Shown here piece by piece: positions 7,934 through 15,753 of a stretch of 64,000 nt of DNA. The stretch is taken from assembly GCA_036824265.1 (NCBI GenBank), contig DAITAL010000005.1, positions 1 to 64,000 of the forward strand. The letters run 5' to 3'. Source of the stretch: JAAYZB01 sp937958685. Lineage in GTDB: Bacteria > Bacillota_I > Bacilli_A > Izemoplasmatales > Hujiaoplasmataceae. The translations under genes were made by a program, and so were the position numbers. The notes below the pieces were generated by a model. The model saw only the letters and a program-made list of their open reading frames with translations, searched no databases and was not told the DNA's origin. Every line of letters begins with the position of its first letter. Within the stretch, counting starts at the first letter, position 1.

Positions 7934-8569
7934 TCATGGCAGTCGCCGGTAGAGGTCCTTGCGTTTCAAGTTGTGGTGTTTGAGGCTGGCGTACCAGTTG
8001 CGATGAACCAAAAGCTTGTAGACGAAACGGGGAAAATCAGGTGAGAGGTACGCATCAGGCACTTGGCGCTTATCACTGATCGCCTTTGCCAAAGCGGTGA
8101 ATGCCACTCCCAACGACTTCCGCTTTCCTTGGCCGAGCGCAACTTGCTTCAAACTGGCAAGCGCCGCTCCGGCGCCGATCCCGACGCCGCCGCCCCAGAT
8201 GGCGGCCATCCCGGCTACCCAGTTTTTGCAGCAGGCGATGGCATTGACGCATTGTTTGCCTTCAAAGAAGCCGGCATGGACAAGCGCGTAGACGGTGGGT
8301 TTGTGTTTTTGGTTTTCGATCATTTTGGCAATGATCGGCAGACACGCCAGAAAGTGTCCGGGGATGCCGTCAAAATATAGGGGAAACGACAAGATCAGAA
8401 TATCGCTTTCCGCGATGGCCTGTAACCCGGCTGCGGATACCTCGGGGTTGTCCAAGATGAGCTCTTGGCACTCATGTTCGCCATTGACAAGGCCTTGGAG
8501 TTCTTTGAACAATCTGAAAGACGTCGATTTGGCTCCTTTGGGGCTGCCGATCAAGACGGCGATTTTCAT
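7934..8569 (-). CDS. flavodoxin-fold NAD(P)H/FMN reductase-like protein
   Basis: This 211-residue protein starts MKIAVLIGSPKGAKSTSFRLFKEL, the phosphate-binding loop of the NADPH-dependent FMN reductase/flavodoxin superfamily. ILILSFPLYFDGIPGHF near 75-92 is the loop that covers the isoalloxazine ring. A glycine/alanine-rich IWGGGVGIGAGAAL near 140 is not typical. The C-terminal third is basic. Its start overlaps the upstream paralog: that gene stops with TGA at 8569-8571, and two adjacent ATGs (8572 and 8569) follow AAGGAGG. The second has the better spacing. The pair probably forms a redox unit; the substrate is unknown. Confidence 0.75.
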   Translation of the reverse strand: MKIAVLIGSPKGAKSTSFRLFKELQGLVNGEHECQELILDNPEVSAAGLQAIAESDILILSFPLYFDGIPGHFLACLPIIAKMIENQKHKPTVYALVHAGFFEGKQCVNAIACCKNWVAGMAAIWGGGVGIGAGAALASLKQVALGQGKRKSLGVAFTALAKAISDKRQVPDAYLSPDFPRFVYKLLVHRNWYASLKHHNLKRKDLYRRLP

Positions 8570-9069
8570 CATAGCGCCTCCTTGATCGTTTCCATGTCGG
8601 TAAAGAAGCGGGTTTCCACGAAACGCGCTTTCAAGTTGAGGGCTTGGGCCTTGATCAGTCTTGATGCCGTTGCTTTTTCCATTTCGGTGATCGCTCCCCC
8701 ATAAAAAAGCACTCGAAAACGGAGGCGTCTGGGGTAACGGCTGAGATGATGCATCTCGTTGCGGGTGATATGGAAGAGAGGCAGCATATAGCCGATGCTG
8801 CGGTCGAGAACCATCTTCACCGCCGGACTTTCGCAGCCATAAAGACAGGAACTGATCAGGATCAATTCCCGCGAGCGGCCGATCAGTGCGCCCATGTTCT
8901 GATAGGCGTCGGGGATGATGCATTGTCCGGGGGTCTTGATCCAGCAATGGAAACAGCCGCGGCAGGGTTTCGGCATGGTCGTGGTATCGATGATGTGACA
9001 ATCTTCATTTGGTGCGGGCAAGATCCGCCGCGCTTGTTCCTGGTCAAGGTCGTGGATGATCAATTTCAT
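8569..9069 (-). CDS. flavodoxin-fold protein with CxxC/CxxxxC cysteines
   Basis: This 166-residue protein resembles NAD(P)H-dependent FMN reductase family members of the iron-sulfur flavoprotein type. The phrase PKPCRGCFHCWIKTPGQCIIPD (about 34-55) carries cysteines in the CxxCxxC....C pattern that binds an Fe-S cluster in Isf-like proteins. ELILISSCLYGCESPAVKMVLDRS is the flavin-proximal loop. GGAGGTGTATC before the ATG at 9069 decides the start; the open frame extends further upstream without support. It is translationally coupled to the next flavodoxin-fold gene by an overlapping stop/start. Confidence 0.72.
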   Translation of the reverse strand: MKLIIHDLDQEQARRILPAPNEDCHIIDTTTMPKPCRGCFHCWIKTPGQCIIPDAYQNMGALIGRSRELILISSCLYGCESPAVKMVLDRSIGYMLPLFHITRNEMHHLSRYPRRLRFRVLFYGGAITEMEKATASRLIKAQALNLKARFVETRFFTDMETIKEAL

Positions 9070-9241
9070 GATACACCTCCGGTGATCGCCGGCTTTTCGA
9101 CCGCTTTCGCCGAATAAAATCCCTGCGCGATGCACCCATCACCATTCTAACATAGTGATGACCATAATGAACAATGTCCGCGAAATTCGGCGGATAAATG
9201 TCCTTATACAACCGCGAAACGGGAATCATTTTCAACCAAAG

Positions 9242-9273
9242 CAAAAAAACGTCCCTCCAAAAGAAGGAACGTT
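9242..9273 (-). terminator. intrinsic terminator of the arsenic operon
   Basis: On the minus strand AACGT..CC pairs with GG..ACGTT (one mismatch) and is followed by seven T. It lies 34 bases past the thioredoxin-like gene and ends the operon. Confidence 0.8.
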
Positions 9274-9306
9274 GGTGCCGTTGAGCAGTTGGTTGATTGC
9301 GAAAGC

Positions 9307-9543
9307 TCAATTATCAAGCAATAGGTTCTTGATTTCCGCAACCGAAAGGATCCTCCCTGACGCTCTCACCGTGTCGTCGATGACGAGCGCGGGTGTTTTC
9401 ATGACGCCATGTTCGATGATCGCGGCCACATCGGTGACCTTGACGATCGTTGCGGTCATGTCTGCCTCAACCAGGGCCAAACGGGTGTTTTCCTCCAGCC
9501 GGCGGCAGCTGGGACAGCCGCTTCCGAGGATTTTGATTATCAT
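9307..9543 (-). CDS. small thioredoxin-like redox-active disulfide protein
   Basis: This 78-residue protein starts MIIKILGSGCPSC, with active-site C10 and C13, and ends in ALVIDDTVRASGRILSVAEI (cis-Pro as KTPALVID). This is the Thioredoxin_3 (small redox-active disulfide protein) family. GGAAAGGAG precedes the ATG at 9543; the neighbouring TTG at 9546 is less likely. As the last gene of an operon with an ArsP-type permease and Acr3, it likely supplies thiol reduction for arsenic handling (inference). The same pairing of this family with DUF318 permeases is common in Firmicutes. Confidence 0.88.
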   Translation of the reverse strand: MIIKILGSGCPSCRRLEENTRLALVEADMTATIVKVTDVAAIIEHGVMKTPALVIDDTVRASGRILSVAEIKNLLLDN

Positions 9544-9559
9544 CAATCGTTCTCCTTTC

Positions 9560-10582
9560 CTAATAGATCCACAGTCCTGCCATAAAACCGATCGCGCCTG
9601 AAAGAAGAATCACCAGGCCAAAATAAGTAAAACCTTTTTTAATGCCCAATACCTTCGCGATGACGATCATGTTCGGAAGACTTAATGTCGGTCCCGCGAG
9701 AAGCAGTGCTGTTGCCGGCCCCATGCCCATCCCTAAAGAAAGGAAGGAAGTGACAATCGGCACCTCGGTCAGGGTCGCGAAATACATCAGAGCGCCGAAT
9801 CCCGATCCCAGCAGATTCGCCCATATGGTATTCGCTCCGACCAGTCTAGCCATTGTTGCCGGGGGAATCAAATACGTGATAATCCCAGCCAAGAAAATAC
9901 CGATGATGAACAGGGGAATGATCTTCTTGGCCAATTTGGCGGTTTCTTTGACCCAAGTCCATAATTCCGATTTTTGGAAATACATTATCAATTGGACACC
10001 CAAGACAATCGTCAGGATTCCTGTCGGCAGCGGATTCTTGACGCCCAAAACGAGGATGGCGATCAGTGTTGCGAAGAACAAGAGATTCTGCCATGTTTTT
10101 CTGGGGCTGATCGCATCGCTCACAAACATCGCCGCATTGGCTTCGACGGTTTCCGATTTGCGATAAAGCAGACTGATGATCACACCGATGATCAACGAAA
10201 GGACGATCGCGCCGATGACCCGGACCAGTCCGATGGCAACGCCGATCATGCTGAAGGTCATGGTGATCGCCAAAATGTTGATCGCCGGTCCCGAAAAGAG
10301 GAACGTGATCGCCGGTCCGATGCCCGCTCCCTTTTTGCGGATGCTCGCGAACATCGGTAGCACCGAACAGGAACAGACCGCCAGAATGGCGCCCGAGACA
10401 GAGGCGACCAAGTAGGATAGCGTCTTGGGAGCATCAGGGCCAAAGTGCTTGACGACCGCTCCCTGCGACATGAACGTGGCGATTGCACCTGACAAGAAAA
10501 AAGCGATTGTGAGCGAGATTACCCGGGGAAGCGTGAAGTAGGCAACCAAGGCTTCCCAGCCGCTCAAGAGTATTTCTTTCAT
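9560..10582 (-). CDS. arsP: ArsP/DUF318-type permease (organoarsenical efflux-like)
   Basis: This 340-residue protein has eight or more membrane segments in two halves. AVCSCSVLPMFASIRKKGAGIGPAITFLFSGPAIN (from about residue 68) is the hallmark of the family, with C70 and C72 forming the cysteine pair that in ArsP binds trivalent methylarsenicals. The second half repeats the motif as TLTEVPIVTSFLSLGMGMGPATALLLAGPTLSLPN. It sits between the ferredoxin and the thioredoxin-like gene in the arsR operon, which favours arsenic efflux over a general permease role. Confidence 0.82.
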   Translation of the reverse strand: MKEILLSGWEALVAYFTLPRVISLTIAFFLSGAIATFMSQGAVVKHFGPDAPKTLSYLVASVSGAILAVCSCSVLPMFASIRKKGAGIGPAITFLFSGPAINILAITMTFSMIGVAIGLVRVIGAIVLSLIIGVIISLLYRKSETVEANAAMFVSDAISPRKTWQNLLFFATLIAILVLGVKNPLPTGILTIVLGVQLIMYFQKSELWTWVKETAKLAKKIIPLFIIGIFLAGIITYLIPPATMARLVGANTIWANLLGSGFGALMYFATLTEVPIVTSFLSLGMGMGPATALLLAGPTLSLPNMIVIAKVLGIKKGFTYFGLVILLSGAIGFMAGLWIY

Positions 10583-10610
10583 CTTCTATGTCCCTTCTGT
10601 GAGCAGTTTT

Positions 10611-10850
10611 CTAGTTGCATGCACACTTGCAGTCACACGCTTGGATTTTGCCGGTATCACCAATGTAGCTGATCGCACCTGTGGGACACAACTTTTGGCA
10701 CCCGCGACAACCAGATACACAATTGTTCGGATTAACAACTTCCGGCCTGCTTTTCCCCTTTACATAAACTCCATTGCAGCATTTGGCAACACAAGCGCCA
10801 CATTCGGCGCATAGGTCGTAATCGATCACTGGATACCATGTCTCTGCCAT
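10611..10850 (-). CDS. small 4Fe-4S ferredoxin-like protein
   Basis: This 79-residue protein has two cysteine clusters, CAECGACVAKCC (about 13-24) and CVSGCRGCQKLCP (about 43-55), fitting one or two 4Fe-4S clusters. The C-terminus IQACDCKCACN adds four more closely spaced cysteines, which could bind metal or As(III). AAGGGAGGA decides the ATG at 10850. It lies inside the arsenic operon between acr3 and arsP and may be an electron donor or metal-binding helper. The Cys-rich tail is unusual for a plain ferredoxin. Confidence 0.78.
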   Translation of the reverse strand: MAETWYPVIDYDLCAECGACVAKCCNGVYVKGKSRPEVVNPNNCVSGCRGCQKLCPTGAISYIGDTGKIQACDCKCACN

Positions 10851-11011
10851 AATAAATCCTCCCTTGTGATAAGATACTCTTTGTGCCGTATGGGATTGCA
10901 CTTGTCGGTTTGTTTGTGCTTGCAGCATCGAATAAAGGCGGTTTTTCCGTTATCGGGATACTTTAGTTCAGAGATGCTCTGGATAAGCAGCTATACTTTG
11001 TTTTATGATGC

Positions 11012-12049
11012 TTACTGATTCGCAGTTGGAAACACCTTTGCTGTTTTGTTGGCAATTTTTACAAGAATGAGCATTACAGGCACCTCGGTCAACACGCCGA
11101 CGACAGTCGCTAAAGCGACACCGGGAAAGAGCGGAAAGAGCGCGATGGCCACGGCAACTGCCAGTTCGAAGAAATTACTTGCCCCGATCATGCCTGCCGG
11201 AGCGGCAATATTATGGGGAAGCTTGAGTGCTTTGGACGCGCCGTAAGCGATACCGAATATCAAAAATGTCTGGATAACGAGTGGAATCGCGATCAAGAGA
11301 ATATGCAGAGGATTGCTGATGATGAGGTCGCTTTGAAGCGTAAAGATCAGGATGAGGGTAAGCAAGAGTCCGCTGATCGTGAGCTTAGTGAATTTTGGTA
11401 CAAACACCGTTTCCAGATATGTTTTCCCTTTGCTTCTGGAAATCAGGTGTCTTGTTAAAGATGCTGATGCAAGTGGAATCACCACAAATAAAAACACCGA
11501 CAAGAACAATGTTATCCAAGGAACGGTAACTCCGCTGGCATTGAGCAAGAACCCGACTATGGGTGCGAAAAGCACAAGAATGATGAGGTCGTTTGTTGCC
11601 ACCTGCACCAACGTGTATGCAGGGTCCCCTTTCGTGAGCCCACTCCACACAAAGACCATGGCGGTACACGGAGCCGCACCCAAAAGCACAGCTCCACGTA
11701 AGTAGTCATTCGCCAGGTCATTGGGAATGATGGCTCTGAAAATGATGAAGAAGAACAAATATGCAACACCAAACATTGTGAATGGTTTGATTAGCCAGTT
11801 GGTGATCCAAGTGACGAACAATCCTTTGGGGTTCTTGCCCACGTTTTTGATTGCCGTGAAGTCAATCTTTAGCATCATCGGATAGATCATGATCCAAATG
11901 AGGATTCCTATGGGAATGTTAACGCTGGCAATCTCGAATCGGCCAAGAAATTCTGGTACAGCTGGCAACCATAAACCTAACAACACGCCAATACCCATAC
12001 AGAGAAGCACAAAGGCAGAGAGGTATTTCTCAAAGAAGCCGATTTTCAT
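11012..12049 (-). CDS. acr3: Acr3-family arsenite efflux permease
   Basis: This 345-residue, ten-helix protein belongs to the BASS-like Acr3 family. Recognisable parts are IWIMIYPMMLKIDF (about 51-64), NWLIKPFTMFGVA, and GAVLLGAAPCTAMVFVWSGL, where the conserved membrane cysteine essential for arsenite transport in characterised Acr3 proteins lies. The FFELAVAVAIALFP segment near the end is also typical. It exports As(OH)3 using the proton gradient. It follows arsR by 59 bases and shares its promoter. Confidence 0.95.
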   Translation of the reverse strand: MKIGFFEKYLSAFVLLCMGIGVLLGLWLPAVPEFLGRFEIASVNIPIGILIWIMIYPMMLKIDFTAIKNVGKNPKGLFVTWITNWLIKPFTMFGVAYLFFFIIFRAIIPNDLANDYLRGAVLLGAAPCTAMVFVWSGLTKGDPAYTLVQVATNDLIILVLFAPIVGFLLNASGVTVPWITLFLSVFLFVVIPLASASLTRHLISRSKGKTYLETVFVPKFTKLTISGLLLTLILIFTLQSDLIISNPLHILLIAIPLVIQTFLIFGIAYGASKALKLPHNIAAPAGMIGASNFFELAVAVAIALFPLFPGVALATVVGVLTEVPVMLILVKIANKTAKVFPTANQ

Positions 12050-12108
12050 ATGACGCTCCTGTAAGACCCGATCATAGGTAATTTCTGCATGCTTGATTTA
12101 CCCGCAAT

Positions 12109-12405
12109 CTAGATTGGCAATTGATCCCCGGCAACGGGATCGTTGTTGAGGTTGTCAAGATATTCAGACAATAAACTTAGTTTGGTTCTATCGACCGTGT
12201 ATTTCTTCCAGGTACCGTCCTTACGAAACGTCACAAGTCCTGTTTTGGCAAGAAAATTCATGTGATAGGACAGGGTTGGCTGAGATATCGGCAGCTTCTG
12301 TATCAGCGCACAACCGCACATCTCTCCCTTGATCAAAAGTTCAATGATGGTGAGCCGGTTTTCATCGCTGAGGGCTTTGAACAAATCCGCTTTTCCCTTA
12401 TTCAT
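12109..12405 (-). CDS. arsR: ArsR-family arsenic-responsive repressor
   Basis: This 98-residue winged-helix protein has FKALSDENRLTIIELL at the start, and recognition helix PISQPTLSYHMNFLAKTGLV. Just before it, GEMCGCAL holds the C-x-C pair that binds As(III) in the classical ArsR site. Loss of DNA binding on arsenite derepresses the operon. GGGAGG at 12414-12419 gives the ATG at 12405. The AT-rich stretch between promoter and start (12421-12458) is the likely operator. Confidence 0.93.
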   Translation of the reverse strand: MNKGKADLFKALSDENRLTIIELLIKGEMCGCALIQKLPISQPTLSYHMNFLAKTGLVTFRKDGTWKKYTVDRTKLSLLSEYLDNLNNDPVAGDQLPI

Positions 12406-12458
12406 AGTTTTGACCTCCCATTATACATAAATATATATCTATATTCATATTCCTCTAT

Positions 12459-12487
12459 ATTTTATATCAGCGTTCGTCCCGTGTCAA
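12459..12487 (-). promoter_or_regulatory. promoter of the ars operon
   Basis: Minus strand: perfect -35 TTGACA (12482-12487), 17-base spacer, -10 TAAAAT (12459-12464). Downstream of the predicted start lies a very AT-rich run with alternating ATAT dyads (12421-12458), suitable as an ArsR operator. Confidence 0.7.
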
Positions 12488-12511
12488 TGGCCATCGTGCA
12501 AAATGATGAAC

Positions 12512-12535
12512 ATAAAAACACCCTCAAGGGGTGTT
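12512..12535 (-). terminator. intrinsic terminator after the 242-residue membrane protein gene
   Basis: Minus strand: AACACCC pairs with GGGTGTT around a five-base loop, followed by TTTTT. It lies 25 bases past the stop at 12560. Confidence 0.85.
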
Positions 12536-12559
12536 GTCAAGGGGATCGCCGGTCACTCT

Positions 12560-13288
12560 TCAAGCGGAAACGGGATTGCTGAGATCTTCGTTCTTTCGCT
12601 TGCTGATAGCTTTATGGATGAAGAAGAGATAAGGAACGCCCATATTCGTCTCGAGCAGGGAATTGACGATCAAAGTCTCGATCCCGCCCTGACGGATGCC
12701 GCCGATGGCGAGAGCGGCCTCCCAACCCAATTGAACGATGATGCCGATCGCCAGCAGCCAAAGGATGTCGATGCGTTTGGTCTTGTCCTTGAGCGTGATG
12801 TTGTGGATCAAGATGAAACCATAGCCGACAATGAGCATGATGCCCATGACGCCATGATACATCGCCGTGCCGCGATAGATTGTGATCTCGCCGAATTCAG
12901 CGCCAAAAGTCCGGGCGATCAACGGACAGGCGATCCACCAGAGCACGATCAAAAGCGACCATTCGAGCAAATGCCTGTCTTTCTTCAGCCACAGCCAGAT
13001 CCAGGCGAAGTTGGTGATCCCGTAACTGAGCGAAAGCCATAACAAAAACCAGAAATACGAAGCTCCCTCGACGACTCGTGTACCCAAGGCAAGATAAAAG
13101 ATCCCGTAGTCGACAAGAAAATAGACAATCCCGCCGAAGAGGGCGAAGAGCGCCGTCAGATACCGCCTCGACCACACGAGAAGCGCCATAAACAGCACCA
13201 AAAAAGCACAGTCGAGATATACATACAGATGATTGAGGATCCGGCCGGGAATGATCTCCAGCAAGATGGACGGGTTAATTGACACCAT
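12560..13288 (-). CDS. polytopic membrane protein, unknown
   Basis: I do not recognise this 242-residue protein. It has about seven hydrophobic segments, conserved-looking aromatic patches (YFWFLLWLSLSYGITNFAWIWLWL at about 80-103) and a charged loop RTFGAEFGEITIYRG before the fifth helix. The C-terminus is short and charged. GGAGGTAAAC precedes the ATG at 13288. It stands alone, behind the GGDEF gene on the same strand (40-base gap), and ends at a good terminator. It could be a sensor-like or small transport protein. Confidence 0.7.
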   Translation of the reverse strand: MVSINPSILLEIIPGRILNHLYVYLDCAFLVLFMALLVWSRRYLTALFALFGGIVYFLVDYGIFYLALGTRVVEGASYFWFLLWLSLSYGITNFAWIWLWLKKDRHLLEWSLLIVLWWIACPLIARTFGAEFGEITIYRGTAMYHGVMGIMLIVGYGFILIHNITLKDKTKRIDILWLLAIGIIVQLGWEAALAIGGIRQGGIETLIVNSLLETNMGVPYLFFIHKAISKRKNEDLSNPVSA

Positions 13289-13328
13289 GTTTACCTCCGC
13301 ATGCAAACTGTCGATAAAAAGGGGGGAC

Positions 13329-14261
13329 TCAACTCACTTTGATGCGATTGCGGCCATGGGTCTTGGCGTGATATAGGTTGGCATCGGTGCGGCGAAACAG
13401 GGTCTTGCTGTCTTCTCCTTTTTGATGGAAGGCGCCGCCAACCGAAATTGTGATGTGGGTTTCCTCACCCGTGTCGAGGATGTGGGAGGATCGTTCCACC
13501 ACGATCCGGAGCCGCTCCGCAATCGCCGTCAAATCCCCAAGGTTGTCGACAAAAAAGACGCCGCCGAATTCCTCACCGCCCCAGCGGCTCACGAAATCGT
13601 CCTTTTTGACGTTGGCCGCCAGTGTGCGGGAAACGAGTTTGAGGATCTCGTCGCCGACATCGTGGCCAAACCGGTCGTTGATACTCTTAAAATTATCGAT
13701 ATCCGCGATCAGAATCCCGAAGGTCTTGCCAAACCGCTTTGCCTCGTTCAAAGCCACGTCGAGGCGATACTCGAAGTAGGACCGGTTGGCGATGTTGGTC
13801 AGGGCGTCGATTCGCAGTTTGTCCTTGAGAGATTGGTTTTCGGAATAGACATCTTTTTGAAAGCGCTCGTCCGTGAAAATTTCGATGGCGGCGACGATCT
13901 TGTTTTCGGTGTCGAAAACCGGAATCGCCTTCACGTTGACGGGGATGCGGTGCCCTTGCTTGTGCCGCAAATAGACGAAGGTCTCATTGATTTCTCCGGA
14001 TATCAGCGTTTTCTTCAAGGGGCAGCCGTTTACGCATAGAAGCGTCCCGTTCTCATCGATATGCTGTAGAACGTTCTGATGGCATTGACGGTTGGTCACC
14101 TCAGAGGCGCCATAACCGCTGATTCTTTCGCTGCCGTCGTTCCAAAAGATGATCCTGCGGCTTTTGTCCACCACATAGACGCCTTCATACAATTGAGACA
14201 ACAAATCCTTGTTAAATCGGGGGTTTTCCTCCATAGACTGATATTTGCCTCCGTCTGTCAA
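13329..14261 (-). CDS. PAS-GGDEF diguanylate cyclase
   Basis: This 310-residue protein has a PAS domain at about 18-135 (EGVYVVDKSRRIIFWNDGSERISGY) with cysteines in QCHQ, LLCVNGCPL that recall Fe-S or redox-type PAS modules. A short coiled linker leads to a GGDEF domain at about 148-310 with the intact active site GGEEF at 228-232, and DALTNIANR and DIDNFKSINDRFGH. It makes c-di-GMP. The inhibitory I-site (RxxD) is degenerate here (KKDD at 219-222). I use the TTG at 14261, which overlaps the stop of the upstream acyltransferase (TTGA) and follows GCAGGAAA. An ATG at 14234 is possible, but its GGAGG is 13 bases away. Confidence 0.88.
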   Translation of the reverse strand: MTDGGKYQSMEENPRFNKDLLSQLYEGVYVVDKSRRIIFWNDGSERISGYGASEVTNRQCHQNVLQHIDENGTLLCVNGCPLKKTLISGEINETFVYLRHKQGHRIPVNVKAIPVFDTENKIVAAIEIFTDERFQKDVYSENQSLKDKLRIDALTNIANRSYFEYRLDVALNEAKRFGKTFGILIADIDNFKSINDRFGHDVGDEILKLVSRTLAANVKKDDFVSRWGGEEFGGVFFVDNLGDLTAIAERLRIVVERSSHILDTGEETHITISVGGAFHQKGEDSKTLFRRTDANLYHAKTHGRNRIKVS

Positions 14262-15412
14262 TATTTTTCCTGCAAAACCCTGAGAAACGCGGCACTGTAG
14301 TGCTCAAGCCGAAAGATATAGTGTTTTTCGTTATAGTAAAAACCTAAGTCGCGCCTGAGGGTGACGGTCGCGTTATCGATTTTGCCGATGGGAATCGTTT
14401 CCGTATGTGCGCCTGTGACATGGAGATTGTGATCGCAATACTTAAGAGTCACCTCGCCGATCATGATCTGTGATTCGTCCTCGATCTTCAAAAATGACAG
14501 ATAGCCTTGGCTCATGATCGTACTTGCGCGTAGTCTGTCACCGAATTGGCGCTGGAACTTGTTCCAGTCGATGAGATTGTCGAACACAAAATCCTGGATG
14601 AAGCCGTATTTGTCGACTTTGCCCTCGGCCTTGCAGGCGGTGCAGCGGATGGCGTTGCCTTCGGTTTTGATGGTGTTGACGCCCTCGCAGTGGGGACAGA
14701 CATAGACGATGTTCTCCAAACCCTCGGCGAGGCGCTTGCCCGGGTGGGGGATCATCACCTGGCGCTGGTATTCGTAATCATTGTGATAGAGCGCTTTGTT
14801 CACGATCGTGCCGATCTCCTCGGGGCTCATCTCCTTGAGACGGTCCTTGGTGATCTCCAGTTTGTAGTTCAGTTCAATCCGACGGTTGCGTCGCTTGCCG
14901 GTCGCCCAGCGCGGTTTGGAAAGATAACCGCCCTTGACGTTGCAGGTGATGACGTCAAGCCCAAGTTTCTTGATCAGTTTCATCGTCGCTTCTTCAATGT
15001 AGCCGGTTTCCCCGTAGAAAGTGGTGTCGCCCTCGGGGAAGATCAGGATCGGGTAGCCTTTCTTCACCGCATTGAAGACCATCCGGATGGTGTTGATGTC
15101 GCTCTTGCCTTTGGATTTGGGGATCACGTGGGCGACCTGGGTGACAAAGAACTTTGCCGGCTGGCGGGTGAAGAGCGTCTGTGAGGCGATGATGAAGGGG
15201 ACGTTGAGAAAGCGCATCGGTACATGCACGACATCGAACAGAAAGGTGTGGTTGGCGAGCATCACGAACGGTTCCCGGCGGCGGAAATCAACTTCGTGAT
15301 CGCGGTTTACCTTGCGTTTGGCATCGATCCGCATCCACAGATAAACGGGCAATCTGAGCGTGTTAAGCAAAAAGTCCTGTTGGCGGTCGAGTCTGGTTTT
15401 TTTCATTATCAT
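14258..15412 (-). CDS. PlsC-like acyltransferase with C-terminal zinc ribbon
   Basis: This 384-residue protein has an acyltransferase domain in residues 20-215: the catalytic NHTFLFD (H55, D60) and FPEGD (125-129) blocks of 1-acylglycerol-3-phosphate acyltransferases. After residue 230 comes an extra region: a zinc-ribbon-like C239-x2-C242 ... C257-x2-C260, then a beta-rich C-terminal part of about 110 residues (IGEVTLKYCDHNLHVTG, IPIGKIDNATVTLRRDLGFYY) that resembles a PH/GRAM-like module. This fusion is not the ordinary PlsC, so the acyl acceptor may differ. AGGAG precedes the ATG at 15412. The diguanylate cyclase overlaps its stop, hinting at c-di-GMP-linked membrane lipid changes. Confidence 0.8.
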   Translation of the reverse strand: MIMKKTRLDRQQDFLLNTLRLPVYLWMRIDAKRKVNRDHEVDFRRREPFVMLANHTFLFDVVHVPMRFLNVPFIIASQTLFTRQPAKFFVTQVAHVIPKSKGKSDINTIRMVFNAVKKGYPILIFPEGDTTFYGETGYIEEATMKLIKKLGLDVITCNVKGGYLSKPRWATGKRRNRRIELNYKLEITKDRLKEMSPEEIGTIVNKALYHNDYEYQRQVMIPHPGKRLAEGLENIVYVCPHCEGVNTIKTEGNAIRCTACKAEGKVDKYGFIQDFVFDNLIDWNKFQRQFGDRLRASTIMSQGYLSFLKIEDESQIMIGEVTLKYCDHNLHVTGAHTETIPIGKIDNATVTLRRDLGFYYNEKHYIFRLEHYSAAFLRVLQEKY

Positions 15413-15461
15413 GGATACTCCTGTCGTTCTTGCTAAAAACTATTATATTATAACTGGTCGC

Positions 15462-15704
15462 CTATGGCACGCGTTTCTTGAGAAAATGGCAAGTTGGACT
15501 TACGCTCGTCTGCTTGGCGGTTGCTACATGCGACAAGTTCAGATAGTCGACATCACACGCGAGCAGAACCGCATCGACGGCGATGGTCATGACGCCGTCG
15601 TCAGTGAACCGGCAGGCTTCTTGGAACAGGGGGAACGCTTTCGTTTTGCGGTTGTGGAATTCGTAAGGCAAACCGACGGTGTCGCCGATGATCGCTCCCA
15701 GCAT
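15462..15704 (-). pseudogene. truncated ADP-ribosylglycohydrolase (N-terminal remnant)
   Basis: A frame of 80 residues begins MLGAIIGDTVGLPYEFHNRKTKAFPLFQ and continues FTDDGVMTIAVDAVLLACD. These are the first metal-binding block (FTDDxxMT) and entry strand of the ADP-ribosylglycohydrolase/DraG family, normally 250-300 residues long. After about residue 48 the family likeness stops, and the frame ends with unrelated sequence. AAAGGAGTG still stands before the ATG, so translation may continue, but the enzyme core is gone. It lies 50 bases behind the metallophosphoesterase gene. I see no second half in the window. Confidence 0.75.
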
Positions 15705-15753
15705 CAGGCATCACTCCTTTGGCGGACACGGCTCCCTCTTGATACCACGGCAC

